Shown here: positions 37,896 through 49,659 of the stretch, piece by piece
Layout of the letters: each line of letters starts with the position of its first letter
How positions within the stretch are numbered: the first letter of the stretch is position 1
Origin: Lepeophtheirus salmonis
Lineage: Eukaryota; Arthropoda; Copepoda; Siphonostomatoida; Caligidae
DNA: 64,000 nt
Direction: 5' to 3'
Assembly (NCBI RefSeq): GCF_016086655.4
Contig: NC_052138.2
Location: 17,856,001 to 17,920,000, forward strand
Program-made: the position numbers and the translations under genes
The notes under the pieces: generated by a model
What the model was told of the DNA's origin: nothing
Seen by the model: the letters and a program-made list of their open reading frames with translations, nothing else
Database searches by the model: none

Positions 37896-37998
37896 ATCAC
37901 ATCGAAGATATAGTCCCAATAATTACCTATCAAGCCATTTTTTCTTTACAAATCACAAACTTGATAGGTAACTATTGGGAATATATCTTTGATGTGAT
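37896..37998. repeat. Long hairpin, 39-bp arms
   Basis: Arms at 37896-37934 and 37960-37998 are complementary at 36 of 39 positions around a 25-nt loop. The arm starts ATCACATC and ends ACCTATCAAG. Flanking sequence does not continue the pairing. It could be a tiny foldback element or a hairpin RNA source. A related, weaker copy of the arm (AAGCTTGTAGGCAATATTGG) lies just upstream near 37843. Confidence 0.85.
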
Positions 37999-40791
37999 TA
38001 CGTATTGTATATCTGGCACGTTGAACAGGATCATATGGTAGTATGACATTTTTTTAAAGAGAGGTTAATGCCATAAAGGGAAAAGTGTTACACCGGTGTT
38101 ACAATATTTTATCTTTCTTGTTTTCTGACCAGTTGTTCATTTTTGATATTTTTATTGTTGTTAAATCTTGTTTAGGTAGTCTAATTTTAAACTAGAATGT
38201 GTATTTATGTTTTTAGTAACGCAACTCTTTATAACATTGATATTGTTTTAAATCGGTGTGTACATACTTCAACAATATGAATAAAGATCTTTTTCAAAAG
38301 ATATTGAATAACAGTTTTATGTTTGATTATAGAACTAAGGTATATATTTTCACTATATAAGTAATTTATCATTATTACTTATATTTTAGAAAATGCCTAT
38401 AAATAAGTTAAAAATTTAGAGTTGTTTTATATTTGGATACTATGTACTTGGGTTTATCATTTGTTACAAAGAATACCGACACCATAAGATGCTATGATAT
38501 TATTGTTTATTCATGTGTTTATAAAGTCAATGCCTTTTATATTTTCCTACTTATGGGGGTGAATACAAAAACACTTTAATGCACTTATGGAATAGGAAAT
38601 TTAGACGACCGCGTTAATCAAACAGAAGGAAAGATGCAAGAAGCAAAAAATTAACTATTCCCATAGAGTGATCCTAGACAAAGTTTGTAGATTTACCCTT
38701 TAAAAAAATTGATGGTTTTTAATACATCTCTAAGAAAAAATAGAACAATTTTTTATTCATTATGATCAATTATTAATCGATTTAAAATTGATTAACTATT
38801 TCACTTTTGTAAAGGTATAATTGACTAGTTCGAATCCCACTTCCCAGTCTATAAATAAGACATTCACGTTAAATAAGTAACTATATGCATCGGTGAGAAT
38901 ATCATAGAGTCACAATTTTAGACTAGAAAAAATAATATAATGAAGTTTTTGGTACATGGGAAAGGCATATATGATTGGATTTTAGTCACACAAGCTATTA
39001 AAATGTCTTGCCCTAAAGAAAAAATTTATAGCAAATAACATAAATCTAAGTATATACATTATTTTTGAAACAAATTGTTTGAAATTTAGAAGGTTTGAAC
39101 CTCAAGTTATTTGTTAATTTCATGATAAATGAAATTATTGGAAGTTATTGTCTATTTCTCTAGATATTTCAACCTATTCATGGCAGTTTAAACTTGAAAA
39201 ATTAAATAAACATATTCAGATAGGTTGACTTTGCATTATTATGAAGAAAAAAAAAATGAAGAAACAAAATAATTAGTTTATTAGCTATTGCATTGTTTAA
39301 GTAGTGTTATCATCATAGTCCAATATTATATCTGGAATAGTCAAATTTTTCGTTTTTGTTATACAGTTGAGCTTTTCAACGCCTTAACTGAGAGGTGGAC
39401 TTGAATAGTTAGGGTTCATTAGAGGCATTTAAGCTTTTGCTAGCTGCTCTTCTCAAAAAGAAATGGGGACAGGTCTCTGTTATCCGTGCTTGCCTAAGGT
39501 ATATTGTACAATCTGACGAAGGAATGATAAATAAAACAACAGAAATGCAATTTTTTTAACTTTATGAGTCGCAAGACCTGAACAGTAGAAGTACTAACTG
39601 ACAAATTCAATACAAGTGCCATCATTGCTTTTATAGACGGTTATTATTGCATCCTTTTTATTTTTTAAACACTATCACTAAATGTCTGTCTAACATGCTT
39701 CTTTTCAATTATATTCCACCTTCTTTACTTATACTACTTAATAACTTTAAAACTATTTTAAGATATTTACAATTAATTGAGTTGGTCTAATGATTCGTCA
39801 AGAGTATAATATTTCCTATTAAAACAATATTTTCTAATATATCAGTATGCTTACCTTACTGATGAGAGGTTAAAATTTTAACTACTTAATTTCAAAATGA
39901 AAGAAAAATGTAAAAAAGGAATCGAAATGGTAAAAAAGTGATCCTGAGCAATATCAGGGATCACAAAAAAATTTACATTTGAAGTTAAATATGCAAACTT
40001 TTTACACTACGAGATATTCGTTTTTTCCCAGAAGTCATAATTTTCAATTGAAGAACACTCTCGACTCAAACTATTATCTTGAGTAATGCGCCGGCCCAGT
40101 AAATTATTTAGACTTTTATATAATATTAAATTAAGTACTCTGCACGACAGATATACATACATTAATGAATAAATGACGCATGACACGTTCATACTAATAT
40201 GTAGTGCTAAATTAATTAACCTATCACCTGTAATGGAATAAAAAGAGATAATGGTAGCAATCAAACATACATAATTTCTTTGTTTCTCAACTCTATGCAA
40301 GATACAATGGTTCTTCTAGATATTTCTAATTTTTATTTTTGGAGAATTGGTTACTTTAAATAGATCTTGTTGCAGATTTTGCAAATATCTATAATTTAAA
40401 TAAATACAAACACTCTGTCAGTTGAAAGACAAAGTGATTGTATACATAAACGTTCTATTTTTATAATATTGTAGGTCTTAAATGAGCAATACATAGGGTT
40501 GTAAATCCTTAGAATTATTTAGTGTGCAATTATTATTGTGTTTGACAACCCTAAACAGTATTTTTATTTTCTAAGTCTGATATCATTATTTAGGAGAGAA
40601 CATGTAAGTATAAAGCGAAACCACGAGTGTGTGTGCTTATAAATGACAGAGAGTAACGCTGATGATTTATTGGGAAGTGTAAATGTAAGTCCCTGATGGA
40701 CTCAGTGTAGAATCAAGGATCGACAATGGAGTAATTCCTACCAATTTCCTTGTTTGATACGGTGTGGTAATTGTGTTTAGTTCCTGCCTCT
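37999..40791. other. AT-rich non-coding stretch
   Basis: No supported gene. A minus-strand 97-residue open frame at 40007-40300 has no family signal. A 9-bp inverted repeat TAGGGTTGT/ACAACCCTA spans 40494-40553. Confidence 0.5.
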
Positions 40792-41694
40792 TGTGTGCGC
40801 GTCTAAAACTGAACACTCCTTTAAATTTTACGTCATGCACATATTTGTTATTTTATTGAGTTGAAACCAGTTTATACTTCGAGGCAAGGGTCTTGACTAG
40901 TTATAAACAAAACTCCAGCAAAATCTAAATAGCAACAGAGAAACAAAAGCCGATAATATGGAGAGACGTCGAGTCGCAATTTTGGAACTTTCCGCGCGGG
41001 GAAAAACTCCCACTGAAATTGCCAAGATTCTAAACTGCAGCCGCACCACCGTTTACGGCGTGGTTGCCAAAAGGACTCCTGAGGCGATCAGAAGATCTAA
41101 GTCAAGGCCTCGAAGGTCGGACGAAATGGTTGCTGCCGTGAAAAAGTCTGTCGAGGACAAGAGAGGCAAGGTCACCGTCAGCGGCCTCTCCAGGGAGTTC
41201 AACGTCAGCAGAAGGGCCATGGACCGGCTAGTTAAGAAAGATCCTGGCCTTAAGGTCTACAAGAGAACCCCTCGTCAAGCCCTCAAGCCTGTAGGCAAGG
41301 AAAAACGCCTCGCAAGGTCGAAGATTCTTCTCAACCAGCTTAAGAAAAAGCCAGCCGATGTCGTCGTTTTGTTCCGCTTGACTTCGCAGTGTTTGGGCGT
41401 TTAAAGGGGATTCTGTCGGGAGTACAATACAAGGCCAAGGAAAAACAGCTGAAGTCTGCCCTCCAGAATGCCTAAGCCAACCTCGACCAAAGCTGCATTG
41501 CCAAGTTATGCAGCAAGTTCCGTTCCAGGCTGGAGTTGGTAGTGGAGAACATGGGCGGCCATATTGAATAGACATGCGTCTAAGACTCTCATCTTTCATG
41601 ATAAATAAATTAATTCGTCGACCACATTAAAAATTACAGAATTATTTAACTATTTTTAAAAATTTCAGAGTGTTCAGTTTTAGACGCGCACACA
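40792..41694 (+). mobile_element. Mariner deletion derivative (about 903 bp), 27-bp perfect TIRs
   Basis: Terminal inverted repeats at 40792-40818 and 41668-41694 match perfectly over 27 bp and start TGTGTGCGCGTCTAAAACTG. By comparison with the sister at 29577 the true ends should lie 2-3 bp further out at a TA, but the outermost bases have changed and no TA duplication is clear. Inside are transposase N-terminal and C-terminal codons joined by an internal deletion near 41373. It is G+C-richer than its surroundings, as expected of a younger insertion. Non-autonomous. Confidence 0.9.
40958..41571 (+). pseudogene. Mariner transposase with catalytic core deleted
   Basis: The ATG at 40958 opens a clean 148-residue frame. 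Residues about 5-40 (ILELSARGKTPTEIAKILNC, then SRTTVYGVV) form the first helix-turn-helix. Residues about 50-95 (DEMVAAVKKSVEDKRGKVTV, then GLSREFNVSRRAMDRLV) form the second. The frame runs through RTPRQALKP and KKPADVVVLF, where the first catalytic Asp should follow. Instead the DNA jumps near 41373 to PLDFAV (Asp codon 41380-41382), the third catalytic motif, in another frame. That frame continues GVQYKAKEKQLKSALQNA, a stop, then ANLDQSCIAKLCSKFRSRLE and ends GGHIE, stop at 41569. The core holding the first two acidic residues is gone. The open N-terminal part could still bind terminal repeats if expressed; that is inference. Confidence 0.9.
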
Positions 41695-43148
41695 TGCAGT
41701 TACTTGCAGCTAACCTCTTGAAACGTCATGACAGACAAGCCACTTTCCACATAAATATTCTTCATATTATCAGGGTTAGCACGTTAATTTACAGTTTCTT
41801 TTTTTTTTTTTACCATACCGAAATGCTTACAACTTATAGGCATATCACTACTTATAAAAATTTCAAATCTGATTAGAAAACTACGTAATTTTAATGCAAT
41901 GTGTCTTCTTTGCTGAAATAGTAATTTTTTATACACAAGTGACAAATGAATTTATCAAGAAAGCAAAGACAATGACTATAAACATTTAAGGAATTAATTC
42001 TTGTATATATAATTAATTGTTCTAATTAAATTTAATGGAAATTTATACAACATGTGCTATCTAGACTATGTAAAATATATATGGTTAAATAAGAACCCAC
42101 TTGTTTAATGGAATTGAAAAAATACTGATCACCAGAGCTCAAGAAAATTTATACTTTTTTATATGCCACTAAACATAAATAGAAATTGATCTTCATTGTG
42201 AGGTTTTAATCAACTCAAAAGGATTTGATCATTACTTAGGTATAGTACAATAACTTTATATACTTAAAGATATGGGTTCATTTGTTTTAGTACTTTAAGA
42301 AGTCTGCAAAAAAACAACATCATAGTAATCTCAAAATGTTTTCGGGCCTACGTAACATAAAGCCCATTTTTTTAATATTTGTATTTTGATTGACCATTTC
42401 TTTTAAATATTTTTTTGCTATTTTTGTTAAATAAAAAACTTAATATAGATATTTTTTTAAAGAGGCTTGTTATTCCTTTATATTGTTCTTTTTCATGATT
42501 AAAGTCCAGATTTCCCTCATATTTCGATGTGTTCCAGTCCTTACCTGAACTCACCATATACTATTGTTACAATAGCTACAAATATTTTAGGGACTTTATA
42601 TTAAAGTATGCTTCAATACTAAATTCAATATTCTAGGGATATAATATTCTTAAGCAATTGAATGAGAACGAACTCATTATAATTTTCAATTTTAACATTG
42701 TGGAATTAATTTATAAGTACTTAAATAGTACATATTTATCTATATATGTAATATGAACGTTGAAGAAATACTAAAATTCATAGATTTTTAAGGGACAATG
42801 ATCGCAATAACTCTTCTAGTAGAAAATATTAATTAAACAAAGTTATTTTGTTAATGGGATGAATTTGAAATTTCCAAAGGGTTCACATCAAGAACAAATG
42901 TAAATTTTTTTACCTCATGTGTTTATGGGTTAAGTAAAATGATTTTTATTACAGCATATGCATTAATTTATCCACTATTTTATTCGCAAAGGTCAAATAA
43001 TATCTACTAATTATTGGTAAATTAAGAAATATGTTGTTGTTTTTTTAATGAAAACGTACACATTTTTTTATAATATATTTTTTTATATGATTAACATAAT
43101 CCATTTTTAAGTATAGGGCCACCTTCTGAAAGGTTTGTATGTATATTA
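41695..43148. other. AT-rich non-coding stretch
   Basis: Open frames at 41670 and 42372 (minus) show no family signal. Nothing else seen. Confidence 0.5.
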
Positions 43149-44461
43149 GGGTGTTTCAATAAAGAGGAACGAAATATCAAGGAGTAGAAAATTATTATCC
43201 TCGCCGATTAAAATGTTCAATTGGCTTACAAAACAAGTCTGAACAAATTTAGGTAGAATGTAATATGTTAAGGGTTCCGTAGAAATTGTATCCCATCTGC
43301 CGAGTGTTCCTAAAGTCTTCAAATCTTATTAAAATGAAAATTTACCAAGTTTTTTTTAAGTATTTTTTTTTTGTAAATATCTGATTTGAACATTTTTACG
43401 TGATAGTTTTAGAACTGAGGTCAGATCTTTAGGTCAGATTAAATACTCTTAAGTAGAAAATGGAAGCAAAAAAGAAAGGAGGTAGCCGTTCTAGTACACG
43501 TCGGTCAAACCATTACCAACATCATGAGCATGCTCACATTCGGCAATAAGATGGTCTGGAGAATCAGAAAATGGAGTTATCTCTTAGAATCCCGTTTTCC
43601 TGGGATTTATCAATGGTTTTAGATCGATCATTTTGCAGGTAAATAGCGGGCTGAGCAATGACAGTTTTTTCATTACTCAAGAAAATGACACTGTTTATAT
43701 GTATTATGTTTAATATTATTCAGGATGCGTTTTCAGTGCTGGGGAGGTGTGTTTTCTTGGATGTTACAAAGTAAAGGTCGTTTCTGAAGCCTTAACTACT
43801 TACTATCAGTAGTGTTTACTCTTCTTTTTTTTAATCTGTAGACTGGGTAATGGCCTTTTTCTAAGCCAGTTTAGCCTGGATTACTGGATTGGCTTCAAAA
43901 GTCTCTCAGAGAGCTTCTGGAGTTGGTTTGGTTAGTTGACCACCTTGAGGTTTTATTCTAATGTTATTTCCACTTTCAAGTCGTTTCCTAACTCTCCAGA
44001 CCGTCTTGTTGCTGACTGAAACCATGGTTATGATGTTGGTGTGACAAGGCGGAAGAAAGCAACAACTTATTTTATTTTGGCTTCCTTTTTCCACTTAAGA
44101 ATATTTAATCTAACTTAACCAGCTCACCTTACTTCTAAAACTATCACACTAAAAAATTCGAACTGGAGGCTTACAAAAATACCTACCAAACATCTTAAAC
44201 GGCGGTATACCTAGCACCTAGTTTCAGCTAAAGCCTGCGACTTCTCAATATTCCCTACCACTGGGCCTAATAAGTAAGAATAAAGTAATAAATTAAATAA
44301 ATAATAAAAGTATTTTGGTCAGGAAAGCTTAAATTTCTTGTTTATATTTTACTTTTGTTGGAGGAGGGAAGATTTTTAAGAAGAGTGATATTCTGGTAGG
44401 GGGGAACTAGGGAATGTGTAAGAGACGCACATTTGTTATGCTCCTTCTTTTTGGAACACCC
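43149..44461 (-). mobile_element. Dead mariner element, 1313 bp, TA-flanked
   Basis: TA at 43147-43148 and 44462-44463 flank terminal repeats GGGTGTTTCAATAAAGAGGA and, on the other strand, GGGTGTTCCAAAAAGAAGGA, 16 of 20 identical. The transposase relic runs on the minus strand inside. The end-to-end length is typical of full mariners, but coding similarity stops before the second catalytic motif, so parts are replaced or unrecognisable. A related left end lies alone at 16257. Confidence 0.85.
43430..44094 (-). pseudogene. Mariner transposase relic, N-terminal two thirds
   Basis: The minus strand, from 44094 down: TMVSVSNKTVWRVRKRLESG is a helix-turn-helix, followed by KPTPEAL and a stop where AlaLeuArg/Lys is usual. 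FEANPVIQAKLA, RLQKRPLLCNIQEN and KRILNNIKH follow. The first catalytic region reads FLSNEKT, so the expected Asp of SDEKT is Asn (codon at 43672-43674). YLQNDRSKT corresponds to the NKQNDR segment. After a frameshift, VSMLMMLVMV matches the SVMMLGVV strand. The second and third acidic motifs are not found. Multiple stops make it certainly inactive. Confidence 0.8.
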
Positions 44462-44463
44462 TA

Positions 44464-45179
44464 ATGTACATACTTGTATGTATTGTCTGCCCCTTTGAGT
44501 GGAATACCTACCTCCAATAATGAAACTTTAACTACAACATAAACAAATATCAATATTAATCTTGTCAAGAAACAAATTAATACTGTTATGATGATCAAAA
44601 AAAAAAAAAAAGTGGAAACCCACACTTAACATATGTACATATATAGGAGTTTTAATTGCCACTTAGAATATAACAATGTGAGTGTATATGTATATGCATA
44701 GGTATAAAAAATAATAATTTATTTGATTTGAATTTCAAAAGTGACGAAATAGGAAATGCCCATTGTGGGAATGTATGTTTGTACGTATTATAAAAAACCA
44801 AAGTCATATTTTTTTGTGTGTGTGTGTGTTTCTTTTAGATTATGTTACGATTTATGTACTACCTGCGAATGGGATATAATTATGATGTAAAAGACACTTT
44901 AATTAGTTGTACCTACAATGATGTAAATCCATTATGTTTTTTAGCTGGCCCGTTAATTTGTAATTGGTAATAAAAAATAATATATATTTTTTTAGCGTGT
45001 TACATGGCCTTTAAGTTTTAAAAATGATACTTTGGGGTCCAAATTGGTCATTTATAGTCCAATGCTACCGTTCCAAAAATGTACTTTTTAAATGTATTAT
45101 TGTATTAGATTTATCAGCTAAAAATATTATAATATAATATTATTGGTAAAACAGGGGAACTGTACGTAATTGAGCTCAT
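44464..45179. other. AT-rich non-coding stretch with (TG)7
   Basis: A short TG microsatellite lies at 44815-44828. No gene supported. Confidence 0.55.
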
Positions 45180-45830
45180 ATTAGGATCGAATCGGTTTGT
45201 GTATTTTCAAACTGCAGTTCCGACAAAAAATCGGTTCTTTTATTACTGATTAATTTAGGTGTTTATTTTTTTTTAAACTTTATAAGCCATATCTTTTTTA
45301 TTAGAGGTCTACTATCCATGATTCTTAAATTTATATCAATAGACTAGAAATACAAGCAAATCCACTATTTATCTTGTTGTAATGCTAGACAATTAAATTT
45401 AGCACACTTTTTTCAAACGTAGAAAATTATCCCTGGATTTAACGTGATAACTTTTTTTTTTAAACTAACATTGAACAGAACGGTTAAGGATTCTGCCATT
45501 TCTTTGATATTTTCTTATAAATTGTGGAGTTTTTAGAATGTTTTATCTGAAAACAGTAACTTCACGCTAAAAAAACACAACTTAGAAGGTAATTTCATCA
45601 TGAGCGCGACGGTTCAAGGTCAATTTCGTAAATACACTACCAAATTTGTATTAAATACAATGAATTAATATGTATTCGATAAGTATGTGGAACAAGGTCT
45701 AATTGAAAAATATGTGTTTTTGTCAAGTTTTTTATGGTAGTTAAATTAAATAAAATGCTGGGATCAAGTTCGATTACAGAATTTAAAAGGTTCAGGACTC
45801 ACAGCCTCAAAAAAAAAAAAGCTAACTTGT
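45180..45830 (+). repeat. Dispersed repeat shared with 59.1 kb, short copy
   Basis: GTATTTTCAAACTGCAGTTC near the left end, AAGGTAATTTCATCATGAGC and ATGTATTCGATAAGTATGT in the right half, and GGTTCAGGACTC then an A-run at the right end all have close counterparts in the same order at 59105-60590. The other copy is more than twice as long, so this one is internally shortened or that one carries an insertion. No coding frame seen. Confidence 0.65.
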
Positions 45831-46999
45831 CTATTCAATTAATTTATAGAAGCTCATTAGTTTTGGAATATATATATATATATATATGTCCTTAAGTTAA
45901 TTTGTACTGAAATCATAACGTGAATATTTGTCAGGGATTTTAAAAGGCATTCAGCTTTTGTCAACTTTATACCTCACCCACATATTTTTCGATCCAAATG
46001 TTTTGTTTTGTTTTCAAATTATAATAGAGTTCAAATGTGAGCCTTATATTAACATTTACATGAAATTTTATATTTTTGTTTCTTTGTCATAAAATAAATA
46101 GTTATTATTCAAATTGTTGATGAAAACCATGAAGAATTTGTGAGTTAAAAAAAATTAATTTTTAAAAAGTTGTATGGTCGTTACCTCCGATTATTATATC
46201 CTACGTATTACTCTTCTTCCGATCATTTATTTAAAGTGAGCTACAATGTAAAACTTATAATATTTTCACAAAACCTATATCATAAACAAACCAAAACAAT
46301 GAATAGTCGATTAATAATACTCCCAGAAATATTCGAGAAAAAGGCCAGAAAAACTAGAATCATGAAGATAAATCAGGAATCTCCTGAGAAGAAGGGACCA
46401 AAAGCGTTGGAAAAGAATATACGGAGGTAACTGATGTTAAGTATATTATGGGTAGATATGTTTCTTCTTTTTTTTGAAAATTGGATTTATTTATTGCTTG
46501 AAATGACGCCAGGTACATATTTTTTAGAGAATGTATATGACAAGACTAATATATCATTAACGCCCAGTATAATATGGATTTTTTTATTTTTTGAATCAGG
46601 GTTTCAATCTTACTTTTTATACAATTGTTCAGCAAAAAGACGATTGTTTCGAGAAGGGAAAAAGTGTTTTTTTTTTATTATTATTATTTTCCTTTCAACC
46701 ATTGTTTAAATATAAATGATAGTGTATGTTTAGATATGGCTTGTATCAAAGAACTCATGTTAGATATGTACAATTTTTTATTTAAATAATTGATTACAAA
46801 GTTTAGGAGGGGCATATACTGTTAAGATGACTTAACTGCATTGACAAGCAATTGTTTGACATTCATTAATTACATATCTAATCTTGTATCTATATATTTG
46901 TGAACTTATGTCTGTTTGTTATCTATAGACACTAGTGACTTTTGGCATGTGACACTCTGATGAGCATAGGCTACCTTTTTTCTCCCTTAAGTGTAAGGT
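45831..46999. other. AT-rich non-coding stretch
   Basis: Two open frames (46170-46430, 46434-46709) are close together and moderately long. The second is Phe/Leu-rich low complexity, and neither shows a family signal. An (AT)n run lies near 45868-45888. Confidence 0.45.
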
Positions 47000-47715
47000 T
47001 ATCTTTGGGACGTTGCTGAAAACAATTTTTTCCACAACAATTTTCATTTCAAAGAAGTCCTTGGAACTATCACACTCTGGAAAAAGAAGCACAAGCCCAT
47101 GGAAAAAAATTCAACGAAATCATGAAAAAAGTCAAATACGGAATCCGAGAGTAACAAAAAGCCAATGGTCCCAGCTCCAGACGCCGGTTCTTCTTCTGAA
47201 GCATCCCCCACCCTCCCAGCAGAACCCCAAGGATCCCGTTCAGAAAATACCTGACGGTGAATTCGACATGGATGACTTTCAGCGTTTCTATAGCTTCTAG
47301 CTATACCTAGTTGAATCCATTCCTTACTTCAGGGAGAAGTTTGACAAAAAAAAAACATTATTGCATCTGGTGTTGTTACTAAAATTATGCTGTCGAACTC
47401 ACCATGGTTTTCATATCCTGCAACTTGATTGGAGGTATGTTCCATAGTTTGGATAAGTTGAGAAATAACTTTTTTGCCTCAGTCTGTCTTTTCGGAGAAA
47501 ATAATAATACTACCATCTCTGGTATTTAGGTTTAGTAGAGACATGATTTAGTTTTTGAATTGTCTAAGGACTGGAAGAACTATTACTCTTCCTACAGCTG
47601 TACCAAGATGGATGCCTATAGTGATAAAAGGAAGAATTTGGTCGAACAATACTTAAAGGTAGAGGGGACTGACAAGGAAAGAAGGAAGTTTAATACGGGA
47701 AAGATCTTCAAATAA
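47000..47715 (+). pseudogene. Unrecognised protein pseudogene spread over three frames
   Basis: Coding-like sequence can be followed through three frames. First YLWDVAENNFFHNNFHFKEV, LGTITLWKKKHKPMEKN and a Pro/Ser-rich KKPMVPAPDAGSSSEASPTL (one stop inside). After a frameshift near 47245 it reads PDGEFDMDDFQRFYSF, a stop, then YLVESIPYFREKFDKK. After another shift it reads FISCNLIGGMFHSLDKLRNN, three stops, then LVFELSKDWKNYYSSYSCTK and VEQYLKVEGTDKERRKF to a stop at 47713. AATAAA words follow at once. Codon composition is clearly unlike the AT-rich surroundings. I do not recognise the family; it could be a host gene remnant, a retrocopy or a transposable-element protein. No introns are evident, which favours a retrocopy. 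Confidence 0.55.
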
Positions 47716-48460
47716 ATTTGTTTCATTTGAATGACTTTCTAATAAATATTAAATAAAAACTTTGTTATTTAAAAAAAAAACTAACTTTATAAATAAAAAT
47801 ATTTGTCTCATAGGATTTGACCCTTGCCTGGAAACTGAACTGTCTAACTTAAGAAATGAGGTCAGTAGTTTTAATGAGTTTTTTTTTTTTTTCTTGGGTT
47901 ATTGTTCAGGAATTCATTGGAAACAGAGGAGGATTTAATGATAGTGTTTACGGGCGGCCGAAAGACTTCCTTGCACTTAAAGCATAAAAAAAGTAGCCCA
48001 TTTCCAGCACATTAGTAAAAATTATTCACAATACAACAAAATAATTAAAATATTTTTAATATGAATAATAAAAAAATGATCTGACGAGCGAAGCCAGCCG
48101 CCCCATAAAATATAATACATACGGCTATATAAATATTGTTCAGTATTCCTCCATTCCATAAAAGTATTTCAATGAAATTTCATTAACAAAACTCTTTAAT
48201 TGGAATTATATGTAGGATCATATATTTGGAAAATTTAAGAGGTTCCTAACTCATAAATTCAAAACATTTCACCGCAAGTATAAAGTATTAACTACTCATT
48301 ATAATCTATACAAATGATTAATTTTTATGAAGTTTGCAAACTGAGTCTTTAAAAAAAAATAGGTATAATTATAATCAAAAGCCCATTAAAGAAAAGAAAA
48401 AACACTTTTTTAAAGTTCTAAATAACCCTGAATATTTACATAATACAGAGTGGTAGTGTA
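47716..48460. other. AT-rich non-coding stretch
   Basis: A G+C-richer word at 47953-47960 (GGGCGGCC) has no visible context. No gene supported. Confidence 0.5.
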
Positions 48461-49010
48461 GTGGCTTTTTTAAATGGTCCCTTGATTTATACAAATCAAC
48501 CAGGATGTATATTTGGAGTTTTTAAAGTCAAATGTACTACCATGGGACCGTTAAGACTTCACTGACAAAGTTGTTTGCTTCAAATAGAATAAAGCGCCCG
48601 CCTGCTCACATCTTTTTGAAAGTAGAGCCCTTGTCTACAAATGGATCTGAGCCCTGTGGTAAAAAATGAATCAGCAACTTTATTCACCATATCTAACCCT
48701 TAAGTATTGTTTCGTGTAAATAGTACTTAAAAGGAAGGTCAATGAAGTTTCCAGTACCTGCAAGGACATTCTTTTGATCCATATTAAGTCATCTTGGGAC
48801 AAAATCCAAGAAGAAACTTTGTAAGCCACAAGCAAAGGCGTAACAAAGCATTTCGCCTAATGTCATCAAGGCTTTGGGTAGCCTTTTTAAAAATGTATTT
48901 ATTTTTTTCATCATTCAAACTTCAATAAAACTAAAGTAAATTTTGTGAATTGACTTATTAAGATTTGAGTAATTTTTACAAATTTACCCTGGGTCCGTTG
49001 AAAAAGCCAC
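48461..49010. mobile_element. Candidate MITE, about 550 bp
   Basis: Starts GTGGCTTTTTTAAATGGTCC and ends, on the other strand, GTGGCTTTTTCAACGGACCC, 16 of 20 identical. TA precedes the left end, but TA does not immediately follow the right end. The interior is somewhat G+C-richer but no transposase frame could be read. Confidence 0.4.
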
Positions 49011-49186
49011 CCTTTATATATATGTACGTTCTTTACAAAGGGTAACTATATTCTAATATTGAGTCAAACCTATATTAAGCGGTCAGGAAAGGGAAAATGC
49101 TTAGTGCAGATGATCTCTTAAACCAGGTTTTCAATTTGGTAAACATTCGGTGACACGCTTAAAATAGGAAACTGTTAGATCAGGTT

Positions 49187-49189
<3 letters not shown>

Positions 49190-49220
<31 letters not shown>
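49190..49220. repeat. 31-nt T homopolymer
   Basis: Uninterrupted T run 180 bp beyond the candidate MITE. No associated body recognised. Confidence 0.85.
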
Positions 49221-49221
<1 letters not shown>

Positions 49222-49659
49222 TTAAATGTGTTTTTTATAAATATTCATCAAATAATTACGTGTTGAAATGAGAATAATATATTTATTTCAATAGAGACAA
49301 AAGCATGACATGATATGCCTATTTATTATGACTTGTGTAAAGGTGTAATTATCTCAATATTTTAATCTTGTCATGGATTTTACCACACCCATTACTGATT
49401 GCTGTTACCATTATATGAACTATAATGAAGTCCATTTGGGTTCTTTTTTTTTCTTCGTTTTTTTATCTCCTTGGATACATATTATAAATAAGAAACATTA
49501 TGAGGAGGTCTTATTTTTACTTTTACTGGGCACTTTTTTTTTTTTTTACACTTTATATATATCTTGAAGATTAAAAGCCCAACATGAAAATTGATATTTT
49601 AGGTATTTAAATCTTTACTTCCCCTTATCAGCATCAGTGAATCAATAGAATACTTTTTA

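Noticed and set aside
38826..38850. AGTTCGAATCCCAC resembling a tRNA box B
   Set aside because: No box A at a proper distance upstream and no acceptor stem; not a tRNA.
40007..40300. 97-residue minus-strand open frame
   Set aside because: No domain signal and no supporting start context; composition like the surroundings.
41228..41599. 123-residue minus-strand open frame
   Set aside because: Antisense shadow of the transposase derivative at 40958-41571.
46170..46709. Two adjacent plus-strand open frames of 86 and 91 residues
   Set aside because: No recognisable domain; the second is Phe/Ile-rich low complexity. Proximity to the 47.0-kb pseudogene is suggestive but no continuous homology could be followed.
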